A stretch of 35,911 nucleotides of DNA, from NCBI GenBank assembly GCA_016783155.1, contig JADHXB010000006.1, positions 1 to 35,911 of the forward strand, given 5' to 3'. This DNA is from Dehalococcoidia bacterium. GTDB taxonomy: Bacteria > Chloroflexota > Dehalococcoidia > GIF9 > UBA5629. A program made the position numbers and the translations under genes. This document shows positions 19,372 through 28,451 of the stretch, piece by piece (the stretch's first letter is position 1; every line of letters starts with the position of its first letter). The notes under the pieces were generated by a model, which made no database searches, was not told the origin of the DNA, and saw only the letters and a program-made list of their open reading frames with translations.

Positions 19372-19930
19372 GATTAGATGGCATGGGCGGGGCGGACAGG
19401 GAGCTGTAACAGCCGCTAAGATAGTGGCACAGGCAGCCTATCTTAAAGGATGCCAAGGGGTAACCGCGGCACCATCATTCGGCGCTGAAAGAAGGGGCAT
19501 TCCAGTAAGTGCCTTAACCAGAATTTCCACAGAACCAGTAATGGTCATATCTCAAGTGGAAAAACCAAATGCGGTAGTAGTTCTGGACCACACCTTACTG
19601 AAATACAAGGAAGTAATCAGCGGCTTAAGCAGCGGGGGATGGCTGGTAGTAAATTCATGGCAACATCCCAAGGAACTTAACATCAAAGGCGATTTTAACA
19701 TTGCCACCGCCGATGCCACTAAAATCTGCCGGGAACTGGGGCTGATGGTCGGCGGACTTCCAATGGTGAATACTGCCATGTTAGGCGCTTTTACCCGTGC
19801 TACACAAATAGTGGATATGCCCAGCATTAAAAAAGTAATCAGGGAAAGATTTACCAATAACGCTGTTGACATTAACCTCGCAGCCATTGAGAAGGCATAC
19901 GAGATAACCAAACTAGAGAGAATAAAATAA
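19352..19930 (+). CDS. porG: 2-oxoacid (pyruvate):ferredoxin oxidoreductase gamma subunit (GTG start)
   Basis: EIRWHGRGGQGAVTAAKIVAQAAYLKGCQGVTAAPSFGAERRGIPVSALTRIS; followed by delta, alpha and beta subunits. Confidence 0.93.
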   Translation: MNTKLYEIRWHGRGGQGAVTAAKIVAQAAYLKGCQGVTAAPSFGAERRGIPVSALTRISTEPVMVISQVEKPNAVVVLDHTLLKYKEVISGLSSGGWLVVNSWQHPKELNIKGDFNIATADATKICRELGLMVGGLPMVNTAMLGAFTRATQIVDMPSIKKVIRERFTNNAVDINLAAIEKAYEITKLERIK

Positions 19931-19939
19931 CACAAGACC

Positions 19940-20215
19940 ATGAGAACCAGGGATTGCAAGCATATCTGCGATGAGTCATCACCAGCTATTGGCGAAGCCG
20001 GCAAGACCGGCGAGTGGCGCAGCCTGACGCCGGTGATACACCATAACAAGTGCATCCCGGCTAAGCAAAAGAAGCAATCATGCTTTCTATGCTGGCTTTA
20101 TTGTCCAGATGCTATCATCAAGAAAACCATACCCATCCAGATAAACCTGGAATACTGCAAAGGATGCGGAATATGCGTGCAGGTATGCCCGGCAAAAGCT
20201 ATAACCATGGCATAA
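19940..20215 (+). CDS. porD: 2-oxoacid:ferredoxin oxidoreductase delta subunit (ferredoxin-type)
   Basis: CIPAKQKKQSCFLCWLYCPDAII and YCKGCGICVQVCPAKAITMA: two 4Fe-4S motifs; PorD-type W-R-x-LTPVI preceding. Confidence 0.92.
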   Translation: MRTRDCKHICDESSPAIGEAGKTGEWRSLTPVIHHNKCIPAKQKKQSCFLCWLYCPDAIIKKTIPIQINLEYCKGCGICVQVCPAKAITMA

Positions 20216-20228
20216 TGAAGAAAAGGCT

Positions 20229-21482
20229 ATGCCCAAGACAAGAAGAGCCAGTGCTTCTTTGACAAAGAAAGCTAACAAAGCCAACATACGACTGCTGGAC
20301 GGCAATCAAGCTGCGGCCGAGGGTGCCAAACTCAGCCGTGTCCAGGTCATTGCCGCCTACCCAATCACGCCACAAACACCTGTTACCGAAGCACTGTCTG
20401 AATTTGCCGAGAGAGGCGATCTCAAGGCTGAATACGTCGCCGTCGAGAGTGAACACAGTGCCATGGCCGTATGTACTTCAGCCTCCATGGTAGGAGCCAG
20501 AACCTTCACCGCCACAAGCGCCCATGGTTTAGCCTACATGCATGAGATGCTGCACTGGGCGGCCGGAGCACGTCTCCCGGTGGTGCTCGCCTGCGTTAAC
20601 CGTGCCATCGGAGCACCCTGGAATGTACTCAACGACCAACAAGACTCCATATCCCAGCGTGATACCGGCTGGATACAAATATATGCCCGAAACAACCAGG
20701 AGATTTTGGATTCTATCATCCAAGCCTATAAGATTGCGGAAAGTGTGTACGTGCCTGTTATGGTCTGCTTCGACGGCTATGTTCTATCCCATACCGAAAT
20801 GCCGGTGGATGTACCATCGCAAGAGGACGTGGATAGATTTCTACCTCCATATAAACCGCACACCATACTTGATCCGGCCAATCCCAAGAACTATAACCTC
20901 GTAACCCTCGCCGACCCCAGAGCTAACGCTGATGGTGTTCTCTGCCACGGATATATGGAGTTAAGATATCTCCTCCAGGAAGCTTTGCAAAACTCCGCAG
21001 AAACAATAATCAAGGTAGGACAAGAATTCGGCGAGTTATTTGGCAGGAACTACGCCAACATGTTCTGGAAAGATAACCTGGACGATGCTGATATAGTCAT
21101 TGTCGCCATGGGCAGCCTGGCGATGGAAGCAAAGGTGGCTATGGGCATGCTTCGGGAGGATGGACTTAAGGTCGGTGTTCTGGGCTTGAGGATGTTCAGA
21201 CCATTTCCTAAAGCCGCTTTGGTAAAAGCACTCGAAAAAGCTCGCCTGATTGTGGTTTTTGATAAGAATATCAGCTACGGCTCTGAGGGAGCTACCTCCT
21301 CAGAAATCAAGTCAGCTCTTTATGGGAGTCAGATAAAAGCAGCTGTAAGAAACTTCATCGTCGGACTGGGTGGTCGCGATATCAAAGCAAGAGAATTAGC
21401 AGACGCAGTACGAAAATCGCTGCCTTCACTGAAAACAGGCGCTTTAAACATCGAATATCCTGAATGGATATGCTACATTTAA
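20229..21482 (+). CDS. porA: 2-oxoacid (pyruvate):ferredoxin oxidoreductase alpha subunit
   Basis: LDGNQAAAEGAKLSRVQVIAAYPITPQTPVTEALSEFAERGDLKAEYVAVESEHSAMAVCTSASMVGARTFTATSAHGLAYMHEMLHWAAGARLPVV. Confidence 0.95.
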   Translation: MPKTRRASASLTKKANKANIRLLDGNQAAAEGAKLSRVQVIAAYPITPQTPVTEALSEFAERGDLKAEYVAVESEHSAMAVCTSASMVGARTFTATSAHGLAYMHEMLHWAAGARLPVVLACVNRAIGAPWNVLNDQQDSISQRDTGWIQIYARNNQEILDSIIQAYKIAESVYVPVMVCFDGYVLSHTEMPVDVPSQEDVDRFLPPYKPHTILDPANPKNYNLVTLADPRANADGVLCHGYMELRYLLQEALQNSAETIIKVGQEFGELFGRNYANMFWKDNLDDADIVIVAMGSLAMEAKVAMGMLREDGLKVGVLGLRMFRPFPKAALVKALEKARLIVVFDKNISYGSEGATSSEIKSALYGSQIKAAVRNFIVGLGGRDIKARELADAVRKSLPSLKTGALNIEYPEWICYI

Positions 21483-21495
21483 GAGGTTTTTAATT

Positions 21496-22398
21496 TTGAA
21501 AGTTAATGCTGTCAACCTGACTGAAACGGAATACGTACTGCCCGGCAACAGGACATGTCCGGGCTGCGCCTTAACTCTTGCCTATCGCCACATTCTAAAG
21601 GCATTAGATGGCCAGGTCATTGTAACGGTGCCAGCCAGCTGTCTCACCGTATTGCATGGCATGTACCCAATAACGTCGGTCAATGTGCCTTGTGTGAATA
21701 CGCCGTTTGCTTCCACCGGAGCATCGGCAACTGGACTGGTTGCCGGACTCAGAGCTACGGGCAGAAAGGAAATTACCGTATTGGCAATGGCCGGCGATGG
21801 CGGCACTCATGACATAGGAATCCAGTCGTTAAGCGGGGCTGCGGAAAGACAGGAGGATTTTATATACATCTGCTATGACAACGAAGGCTATATGAACACT
21901 GGCAATCAACGCTCAGGCTCAACGCCTCTCGGTGCTATCACAGGCACCACGCCTATCCTTGGCAAGCGTCAGAACCCGAAGGACATAGCTGCCATAATGG
22001 AAGCTCATTGCCTGCCGTATATCGCCACTTCCAATTCCTCTTATCCCCTAGACCTATACGAAAAGGTCAGAAAAGCAAAAGAGATAAAGGGCACCAGGTT
22101 CATTCATGTGTTTGCACCTTGCGCTCCCGGATGGCAATTCCCCTACAGCGATACCATCAAAATCGGCCAGCTGGCAGTAGAAACAGGGTTGGTTGTGCTC
22201 TATGAGGTTGAAAACGGCATTTTTCGCCTTACTTCTGCCAGCGAGTCCCTTGCCCGAAAGGGTAATCTAAAGCCAGTAAGAGAATATTTAGCTAAGCAGG
22301 GAAGATTCAAGAACATTGCCGAAGAGCAAATCTCTCAATTGCAGGACTGGGTAAACACCCGATGGGAGTGCTACATTGACCGAGCAACTAACTTTTAG
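21496..22398 (+). CDS. porB: 2-oxoacid (pyruvate):ferredoxin oxidoreductase beta subunit (TTG start)
   Basis: GNRTCPGCALTLAYRHILKAL, AMAGDGGTHDIGIQSLSGAAERQEDFIYICYDNEGYMNTGNQRSGSTPLGAITGTTP (TPP-binding). Confidence 0.95.
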   Translation: MKVNAVNLTETEYVLPGNRTCPGCALTLAYRHILKALDGQVIVTVPASCLTVLHGMYPITSVNVPCVNTPFASTGASATGLVAGLRATGRKEITVLAMAGDGGTHDIGIQSLSGAAERQEDFIYICYDNEGYMNTGNQRSGSTPLGAITGTTPILGKRQNPKDIAAIMEAHCLPYIATSNSSYPLDLYEKVRKAKEIKGTRFIHVFAPCAPGWQFPYSDTIKIGQLAVETGLVVLYEVENGIFRLTSASESLARKGNLKPVREYLAKQGRFKNIAEEQISQLQDWVNTRWECYIDRATNF

Positions 22399-22533
22399 CC
22401 TTCAAACGACACCTCAGACTCAACATCCTAAGACACTTAGAAAATAATTTACCGTTTTTTCACCCGGCAAAGCAGTTTTGTCGAGCTCCACACTGACACC
22501 ACACAAAAACCGCTCTGAACCATAGACTAGGAG

Positions 22534-22563
22534 ATGACAGCCTAACTACAAGGATAGTATAAT
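22534..22563 (+). promoter_or_regulatory. Predicted sigma70-type promoter for lysA
   Basis: ATGACA (22534-22539) - 18 bp - TATAAT (22558-22563), ~35 nt upstream of the lysA ATG. Confidence 0.5.
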
Positions 22564-22597
22564 GCTTATATCTGTTGATAGCTGTGATTTTGTTTAA

Positions 22598-23923
22598 ATG
22601 CACCAAAGCGATTTATCGAAGCTTTCCCTGTTTCCACTAACAAAGGATATTGACAGTCGCGGTCACCTTCATATCGGTGGCTGTGACTGCGTTGAGCTGA
22701 CTAAGAAATTCGGCACGCCCCTCTATGTCTTCGACGAGGTCACTCTTCGCTCCAAGTGCCAGGAATTCAAGACCGAGTTCACCAAGCGCTATTCGAACAC
22801 ACTGATTATATACGCATCTAAGGCTTTCCTGAACCGGGCTCTAGCTATCATTTTCAAAGAAGAAGGCCTGGGATTAGATGTCGTTTCCGGTGGAGAATTG
22901 AGCGTGGCGCAATCAGTAGATTTTCCCTGTGAAAAGGTATGTTTCCATGGAAATAATAAGACTGCCGATGAGCTGAAGCTGGCTCTGGATTGGGGAATCG
23001 GACGAATCGTAGTTGACAATTTCGATGAGCTGGAACTGCTTAACTCATTGGCCCATAAGACGGGAGCTAAACAGACTATTCTAGTCCGCCTTAATCCGGG
23101 AGTTGACCCACATACTCACCGACATACTACGACCGGCATACTGGATAGTAAATTTGGCTTTCCTCTAGCCACCGGACAGGCTGAGACGGCAGTAGTCAAG
23201 GCTATGTCAGCCACCAACCTTGATCTCGTGGGACTCCATTTTCACCTCGGCTCACCAATACCCGATACTTCTTCTTATCAGACAGCCATAAGCCTTGTCC
23301 TTAACTTCGCCAAGGAGATGAAAGCCAAGTGTGATTTTCACCTTGCTGAACTCAGCCCCGGTGGTGGTTTTGCCGTCAAATACACAGTAGACTCTAAGAC
23401 ACCAGGCATAGCTGATTATGCAGAAGCTATAACCGCCAAGGTGAAAAGTCTAGCCACTGAGCTTGACTTGACATACCCAAAGCTAATTATCGAACCCGGG
23501 AGAGCCATCGTAGCACAGGCAGGTGTGGCTTTATATACTGTTGGTTCGGCAAAAGAGATTCCCGGAGTGCGGAAATATATATGTGTAGACGGCGGTATGG
23601 GAGATAATATTCGCCCGGCTCTTTACGAAGCACGGTATGAAGTTTTAGTGGCAAACAAGGTAAGTGATAACGAACCAACCAATGTTACCATCGCTGGCAA
23701 ATATTGTGAGTCAGGTGACATTCTGGCCAGAGATGTGAGCATGGCTCCCTTCTCAACAGGAGATATCATCGCTATACCAGTCAACGGCGCTTATTCTATC
23801 CCCATGTCAAGCAACTATAATATGATTCCCAGGCCAGCCATTGCAATGGTCAAAGACGGCAAAGCTCGCCTCATTCGAAAGCGCGAAAGCTACAAGGACT
23901 TAATGAGACTAGACTCAATTTAG
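22598..23923 (+). CDS. lysA: Diaminopimelate decarboxylase
   Basis: FGTPLYVFDEVTLR, YASKAFLNRAL (PLP Lys region), GLHFHLGSPIPD, LSPGGGFAVKY, EPGRAIVAQAG, CESGDILARD. Confidence 0.95.
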   Translation: MHQSDLSKLSLFPLTKDIDSRGHLHIGGCDCVELTKKFGTPLYVFDEVTLRSKCQEFKTEFTKRYSNTLIIYASKAFLNRALAIIFKEEGLGLDVVSGGELSVAQSVDFPCEKVCFHGNNKTADELKLALDWGIGRIVVDNFDELELLNSLAHKTGAKQTILVRLNPGVDPHTHRHTTTGILDSKFGFPLATGQAETAVVKAMSATNLDLVGLHFHLGSPIPDTSSYQTAISLVLNFAKEMKAKCDFHLAELSPGGGFAVKYTVDSKTPGIADYAEAITAKVKSLATELDLTYPKLIIEPGRAIVAQAGVALYTVGSAKEIPGVRKYICVDGGMGDNIRPALYEARYEVLVANKVSDNEPTNVTIAGKYCESGDILARDVSMAPFSTGDIIAIPVNGAYSIPMSSNYNMIPRPAIAMVKDGKARLIRKRESYKDLMRLDSI

Positions 23924-23930
23924 AAGAGAT

Positions 23931-24971
23931 ATGTGGCAAACAATTGGTCAACCAAAAGCTTTAGCCTTACTTGAACGTAGCCTTCAAACTGGTGAATTGG
24001 CCCATGCTTACCTTATTGTAGGAGCACCACACATAGGCAAGATGACCTTAGCATCCGATTTAGCCAAAGCAGTGAACTGTCAAGGGAAGGAGTCACCATG
24101 TGGTGAGTGCCAGTCCTGCCGCAGGATTGCAGATGGAAAGCATGCCGATATTACAATCATAAGTTTGAACTCAGCCAAAGGCTCAGGAGAGACAAAATCA
24201 AGGGTTGAGATCAGCATCGATGATATTAGAGAACTTCAACACAGTGCCAGCCTGCCGCCGTACGAGGGAAAGTGCAAGGTCTTCATTATCGATGGTGCTG
24301 AATATCTATCTACCGAAGCAGCCAACTGCTTGCTCAAGACTATAGAAGAGCCGCCGCCTCACATAATGATACTTCTCCTGACTGCCGAAGAGTCACAGCT
24401 CCTGTCCACTGTAGTCTCGCGCTGTCAGCGGATAGAATTAAAGCCAATTTCAAGCGAGGAAACAGAAAGGGTGCTTATCGAGTCCCACGGCGTTGATAGT
24501 GATAGGGCAAAACTCTTAGCCCGATTGTCCCAGGGTTGCCTCGGTTGGGCACTAAGAGTCTCAATAGACGATAGTTATCTCGCACAGCGGAATCAAAGGT
24601 TAGCGGAGATGTTTTCTATCTTAAGCGCTGGCTGGGAAGAGCGCTTCAGCTGCGCTGCTAAGCTCGGTAATGAGCGTAAGTCAGCCGAAGAGACAATAAA
24701 ACTTTGGCTTGTCTGGTGGAGAGATGTGATGTTGACTAAATGCGGCTGTAAACACACCACCAATATTGACTACATCTCAAAGCTTGAGAAGTGGGCACAG
24801 GTGCTAAGTTTATTGGAGATCAGGAATTTCATCGATAGCTTGCGACAATCTTTAAACCAAATTGCCGTAAATGCCAACCTTCGCTTGATATTCGAGATAT
24901 TAATGCTTAACATGCCTAAAAAGGAGGGGGCACTGGGTAATACAACACTACCCACGCCCGTGAGCCAATAA
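23931..24971 (+). CDS. holB: DNA polymerase III delta' subunit
   Basis: LAHAYLIVGAPHIGKMTLASDLAKAVNCQGKESPCGECQSCRRIADGKHADITII, VFIIDGAEYLSTEAANCLLKTIEEPPPHIMILLLT, STVVSRCQRIEL. Confidence 0.93.
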   Translation: MWQTIGQPKALALLERSLQTGELAHAYLIVGAPHIGKMTLASDLAKAVNCQGKESPCGECQSCRRIADGKHADITIISLNSAKGSGETKSRVEISIDDIRELQHSASLPPYEGKCKVFIIDGAEYLSTEAANCLLKTIEEPPPHIMILLLTAEESQLLSTVVSRCQRIELKPISSEETERVLIESHGVDSDRAKLLARLSQGCLGWALRVSIDDSYLAQRNQRLAEMFSILSAGWEERFSCAAKLGNERKSAEETIKLWLVWWRDVMLTKCGCKHTTNIDYISKLEKWAQVLSLLEIRNFIDSLRQSLNQIAVNANLRLIFEILMLNMPKKEGALGNTTLPTPVSQ

Positions 24972-25804
24972 TGCCAGAAATAGCCGGAGTTCGCTTTCAT
25001 CAAGCCGGTAAGGTCTATTATTTTGACGCTGCGGATATCCCTCTGGAAGTAAATGACAATGTGGTGGTTGAGACCAGCCGTGGCCACGAATTGGGCAAGG
25101 TGGTTATCTCACCAAAACAAGTCATCTTCAGTGAAATAACTGAACCACTGAAACCAGTGATCCGTAAGGCACAAGCCGAAGACATAGAAAAAGCCCAACA
25201 GCAACAAAAAAGGGCAACTAATGCCATAGCCAAATGCCGAGAGCTAGTAGAAAAACTCAAATTACCAATGAAACCGATCTCAGCTCAGTATAATTTAGAT
25301 AGAAGCCATCTCACCATCTTCTTCAGCGCCGAAAAAAGGGTTGATTTTCGTGAGCTTGCTCGAGAGCTAAGCCGCGATCTGAAAACCCGCGTTGAATTAA
25401 GACAAGTTGGGGCTAGAGACGAGGCAAAGTTAATCGGTGGCTTAGGTAAATGTGGTTTCCCCTTATGCTGTACCACCTTCCTCAGCGAGTTTGAGCCAGT
25501 TTCCATCAAGATGGCTAAGGAGCAAGATATCGCGCTCAACCCGATGAAAACATCTGGTGTCTGCGGCCGACTTCTCTGCTGTTTGAACTATGAATATGAG
25601 CAATACCGAGCTATGAAAGAAAAAATGCCATCATTGCGCCAGGAGGTGTCCACAGCCTTGGGAAAGGCTAAAGTAGTCAGTTGTAATCCACTTAAAGAGA
25701 CGGTAACAGTAGAATTAGAAACGGGTGTTACCGTAGAATTACCGCTCAGCCAGATAGATTGGCGCGAAAAGCCAGCAGACGATAAGCAGCAGACAAAAAG
25801 TTAG
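24971..25804 (+). CDS. ricT: PSP1/RicT (YaaT)-family protein
   Basis: VGARDEAKLIGGLGKCGFPLCCTTFLSEFEPVSIKMAKEQDIALNPMKTSGVCGRLLCCLNYEYEQYRAMKEKMP: PSP1 cysteine signature; TAATG coupling with holB. Confidence 0.94.
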   Translation: MPEIAGVRFHQAGKVYYFDAADIPLEVNDNVVVETSRGHELGKVVISPKQVIFSEITEPLKPVIRKAQAEDIEKAQQQQKRATNAIAKCRELVEKLKLPMKPISAQYNLDRSHLTIFFSAEKRVDFRELARELSRDLKTRVELRQVGARDEAKLIGGLGKCGFPLCCTTFLSEFEPVSIKMAKEQDIALNPMKTSGVCGRLLCCLNYEYEQYRAMKEKMPSLRQEVSTALGKAKVVSCNPLKETVTVELETGVTVELPLSQIDWREKPADDKQQTKS

Positions 25805-25806
25805 AT

Positions 25807-26310
25807 TTATTGAGGAATGTATTTTTGCCACTCAGTATGCACACGGAGATGCTGGAAGGGCACATAGAAGCCATCGTTGTGTGGTGATCTGGGTTGATGA
25901 AGGAGTGGCATTCCGGCCTCAATGGGAGTCCTTCCAGCCTTCCGACGATTACAAGGTATGCAGGCACTTACCACATTTTCCCAGCTATGCTCCCCACCAC
26001 GCCGCCTTGGTCTAACATGGTCTAGAGTGAGGTCCTTACTTTCTCGACCGCAATATTGACAAACATACTTGTCACGATTGAAAACCTCAAGCTTGGTCAA
26101 CTTCCGTTGCTGCCACGGCCGCCTGATAAAATAAACGAGGCGAATCACAGAGGGGATGTCGAAGGCATCATCAACAGAATGAAGGCTACCACGCCCGTTC
26201 TCTAAAACCTCAGCCTTGCCACGAAACAGCAAAATTACAGCCCTGCGTACTCTGCAGACATTAAGCGGTTCATAATTCTGATTAAGTACCAAGACTGGTG
26301 AGTTTACCAT
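25807..26310 (-). CDS. HNH endonuclease family protein
   Basis: DKYVCQYCGRESKDLTLDHVRPRRRGGEHSWENVVSACIPCNRRKAGRTPIEAGMPL. Confidence 0.92.
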   Translation of the reverse strand: MVNSPVLVLNQNYEPLNVCRVRRAVILLFRGKAEVLENGRGSLHSVDDAFDIPSVIRLVYFIRRPWQQRKLTKLEVFNRDKYVCQYCGRESKDLTLDHVRPRRRGGEHSWENVVSACIPCNRRKAGRTPIEAGMPLLHQPRSPHNDGFYVPFQHLRVHTEWQKYIPQ

Positions 26311-26368
26311 GTTTCTTTCCTAGCCAATTTGGGCTATTTTAGCAAGAAAATCTTTGACCTACAACAGC

Positions 26369-27799
26369 CTAAGACAAGCGGCCTCGCCGTTGATAGCGTT
26401 GCTGGGGCTTGGATTCACTAACACGCGGGGCTTTTATATCACCTCGATAATCAGGTGCATTGATATTTAAGACGAGACTGAGGCTAGGGTCAACCATACG
26501 AGAGCTAATGCGTCTCTCAATCTCATCCAAGGAAAAACAGGTGGTAATCACCGTGGCTAACCTGGCATTATAGCGATAGTTTATTAGCTGATACAGCTTT
26601 TCCTGAGCCCATGGCGTGGCTGCTTGTTCACCAAAATCATCAAGGATAAGTACCGGAGCCTTTTTAATTTCCTCAAAGGATTTATCATAGGAAGCTCTGC
26701 TCTCGGGATTAAAAGTAGAGCGCAAATAATCGAGGAGGTCAGTAACCACAATAAACAGGACTGATTTACCCTCCCGGCGCAGATGATTGGCAATGGCAGC
26801 TGCCAGGTGTGTTTTGCCACAACCGTTGACGCCCATGAAAATTAACCAGCCTTCCGGAGATTTAGCAAAGTTGACGGCATTTCGGTGGGCTTGCTCCAAG
26901 CTCTGGCGCTCTTCAGGCGACAGATTCAACGACTTATAATCAAAATTGTTGAAGTTCTTTTTACGCAATGCCTCTAGCTCTATGCTACTAAGCTGCTCCA
27001 AAGTCAGTGCAGATTTCCCCTGAATTACACATATATTGCATAGCTCGGGGTCAGCTAGATGCCCCCGTAACCTTTCATCAAACTCTTCAATCGGCACATC
27101 GGTTGTTATTACTGTAGGCAAGCAAGAATTGAAACGGTAATTGAGCAACTGCTCCAATTTTCCCTTAGCCCAAGGGGTGGTAGCTGTCATAGTTAAGTCA
27201 TCCAAGATCAAAAGCGGTGCATTTTTCACGCGCTCAAACAATTCGTCATGAGCAATATCACTGCTGGGACTGAAGGCATTCCGAAGGTGGTCCAGGAGGT
27301 CAGCGGCACCTATGTAAAAAGCGGGCTGCTCCAGGCTCAGTCGGTAATTGGCGATGGCACAGGCTAGATGTGTTTTACCACAACCGCTCGGGCCAACCAG
27401 GATCAACCATCCCTCCGGCTCGCTGGCGAAGGATTTGGCAGCTTCGTAGGCCCGCGTGAAATTCTGCTGTAATGCTGTTTCATCATATCTGCCAGCCAGC
27501 AAGAGGTTATCGAATGTTAGCCGAGACAAGACACCAAGATTACTGTAACGTTGAAGTTGAGCCAGCTTCTCCCTTTTCAACTCCTGACGCCTGCACTTGC
27601 AGGGCACAACTCGACTGAAATCAGGACGTCCCGAAGCTGATAGAGGATGTACGAAACCAGCTCCTTTACATATTGGGCAAGCTGAGTCAGACGAGCTTTT
27701 TTCTACCGACTCACCGCTTGACCATGTGTCCGTACTTGCCCCTGACGTACTTCTCGCGGTCGTCCTCTTTTTTAAAATCTCTCCGAGGTTTTCCATCAT
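26369..27799 (-). CDS. Tandem AAA+ DnaC/DnaI/IstB-like helicase loader (two ATPase domains, N-terminal Zn-binding Cys motif); start probably 27799 or 27796, ORF opens at 27838
   Basis: N-terminal CPICKGAGFVHP...VVPCKCRRQELK; two Walker A motifs (GPSGCGKTHLACAIA and GVNGCGKTHLAAAIA) and two Walker B motifs (APLLILDDL and APVLILDDF) in duplicated domains. Confidence 0.9.
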   Translation of the reverse strand: MMENLGEILKKRTTARSTSGASTDTWSSGESVEKSSSDSACPICKGAGFVHPLSASGRPDFSRVVPCKCRRQELKREKLAQLQRYSNLGVLSRLTFDNLLLAGRYDETALQQNFTRAYEAAKSFASEPEGWLILVGPSGCGKTHLACAIANYRLSLEQPAFYIGAADLLDHLRNAFSPSSDIAHDELFERVKNAPLLILDDLTMTATTPWAKGKLEQLLNYRFNSCLPTVITTDVPIEEFDERLRGHLADPELCNICVIQGKSALTLEQLSSIELEALRKKNFNNFDYKSLNLSPEERQSLEQAHRNAVNFAKSPEGWLIFMGVNGCGKTHLAAAIANHLRREGKSVLFIVVTDLLDYLRSTFNPESRASYDKSFEEIKKAPVLILDDFGEQAATPWAQEKLYQLINYRYNARLATVITTCFSLDEIERRISSRMVDPSLSLVLNINAPDYRGDIKAPRVSESKPQQRYQRRGRLS

Positions 27800-28430
27800 C
27801 TTTACCTTCGACAGCCCATCGTTCCAAAATACGAGCAATATATTTCCAGCTACGCTTATTTAAGGAAACAGCCTCCTTAAAAGCACTCTCAATCCAATCT
27901 GCCGGGTAAAGCTTCTCTGCCTCTTGAAGCTCCTCGGCAATCATGGGCGTAAGCATGCCTATGTTTTGTTCATAAAGGCTGAAAATGTCCGGCGGCGTAG
28001 CTTCCGCTACCTCACCTTTCCTGTGTGCCAAAACCAACTGGGGAAAATCGCCTTGCTGAATTTTACTGATCGCCTCCTTCGCAGCTTCGCTATTAATGAA
28101 ATAAACATCTTCAGGTTGCCCATCTCTGTCAAGCCTCAGGTGGAGCATGGTACCATGCTCCACCGCTTGTTCCAGCGCCAGACGAAGTACCTCATCTTTG
28201 GGTTTAGTTCCTTCACCTATACCACTAATAAGGACAGGGTCAGACAAGAGCTCGTTATAGGTTACAAACTGAGGATAACCACGACGACGACTGAGCAACC
28301 AGAAAACGTGCAATATAGTTTTGAGCTCGGCAACACCATCGATCTTCGGCATTACCACGGTGAAGAATAAATTAGGTATTGGAGTAACCTCAGCCCTTGC
28401 TGGAAAACCAGAAAACGGTTTCTTAGTCAT
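27711..28430 (-). CDS. DnaD-like replication protein
   Basis: C-terminal DnaD-like segment SLYEQNIGMLTPMIAEELQEAEKLYPADWIESAFKEAVSLNKRSWKYIARILERWAVEG...YVRGKYGHMVKR; lies between dnaB and the loader. Confidence 0.85.
   Translation of the reverse strand: MTKKPFSGFPARAEVTPIPNLFFTVVMPKIDGVAELKTILHVFWLLSRRRGYPQFVTYNELLSDPVLISGIGEGTKPKDEVLRLALEQAVEHGTMLHLRLDRDGQPEDVYFINSEAAKEAISKIQQGDFPQLVLAHRKGEVAEATPPDIFSLYEQNIGMLTPMIAEELQEAEKLYPADWIESAFKEAVSLNKRSWKYIARILERWAVEGKDDGKPRRDFKKEDDREKYVRGKYGHMVKR
28139..28164. repeat. Perfect 26-bp palindrome within the dnaD-like CDS
   Basis: GGTGGAGCATGGTACCATGCTCCACC equals its own reverse complement; both strands encode VEHGTMLH. Confidence 0.97.
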
Positions 28431-28451
28431 GCTTCTTCATCCCCACAATAC

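Noticed and set aside
22399-22597. ~200-nt gap between porB and lysA as a possible RNA gene or terminator
   Set aside because: No tRNA cloverleaf and no GC hairpin with U-tract identified by eye; only a promoter-like element supported.
26369-27838. Loader gene as an IS21-type IstB from a transposon
   Set aside because: No IstA transposase or terminal inverted repeats nearby; clustered with dnaB and a DnaD-like gene; two AAA+ domains with a DnaI/DnaC-like Zn motif.
27924-28370. 148-aa plus-strand ORF containing VEHGTMLH, also seen in the opposite-strand DnaD-like protein
   Set aside because: The shared peptide is explained by the perfect palindrome; the ORF is antisense to a well-supported CDS.
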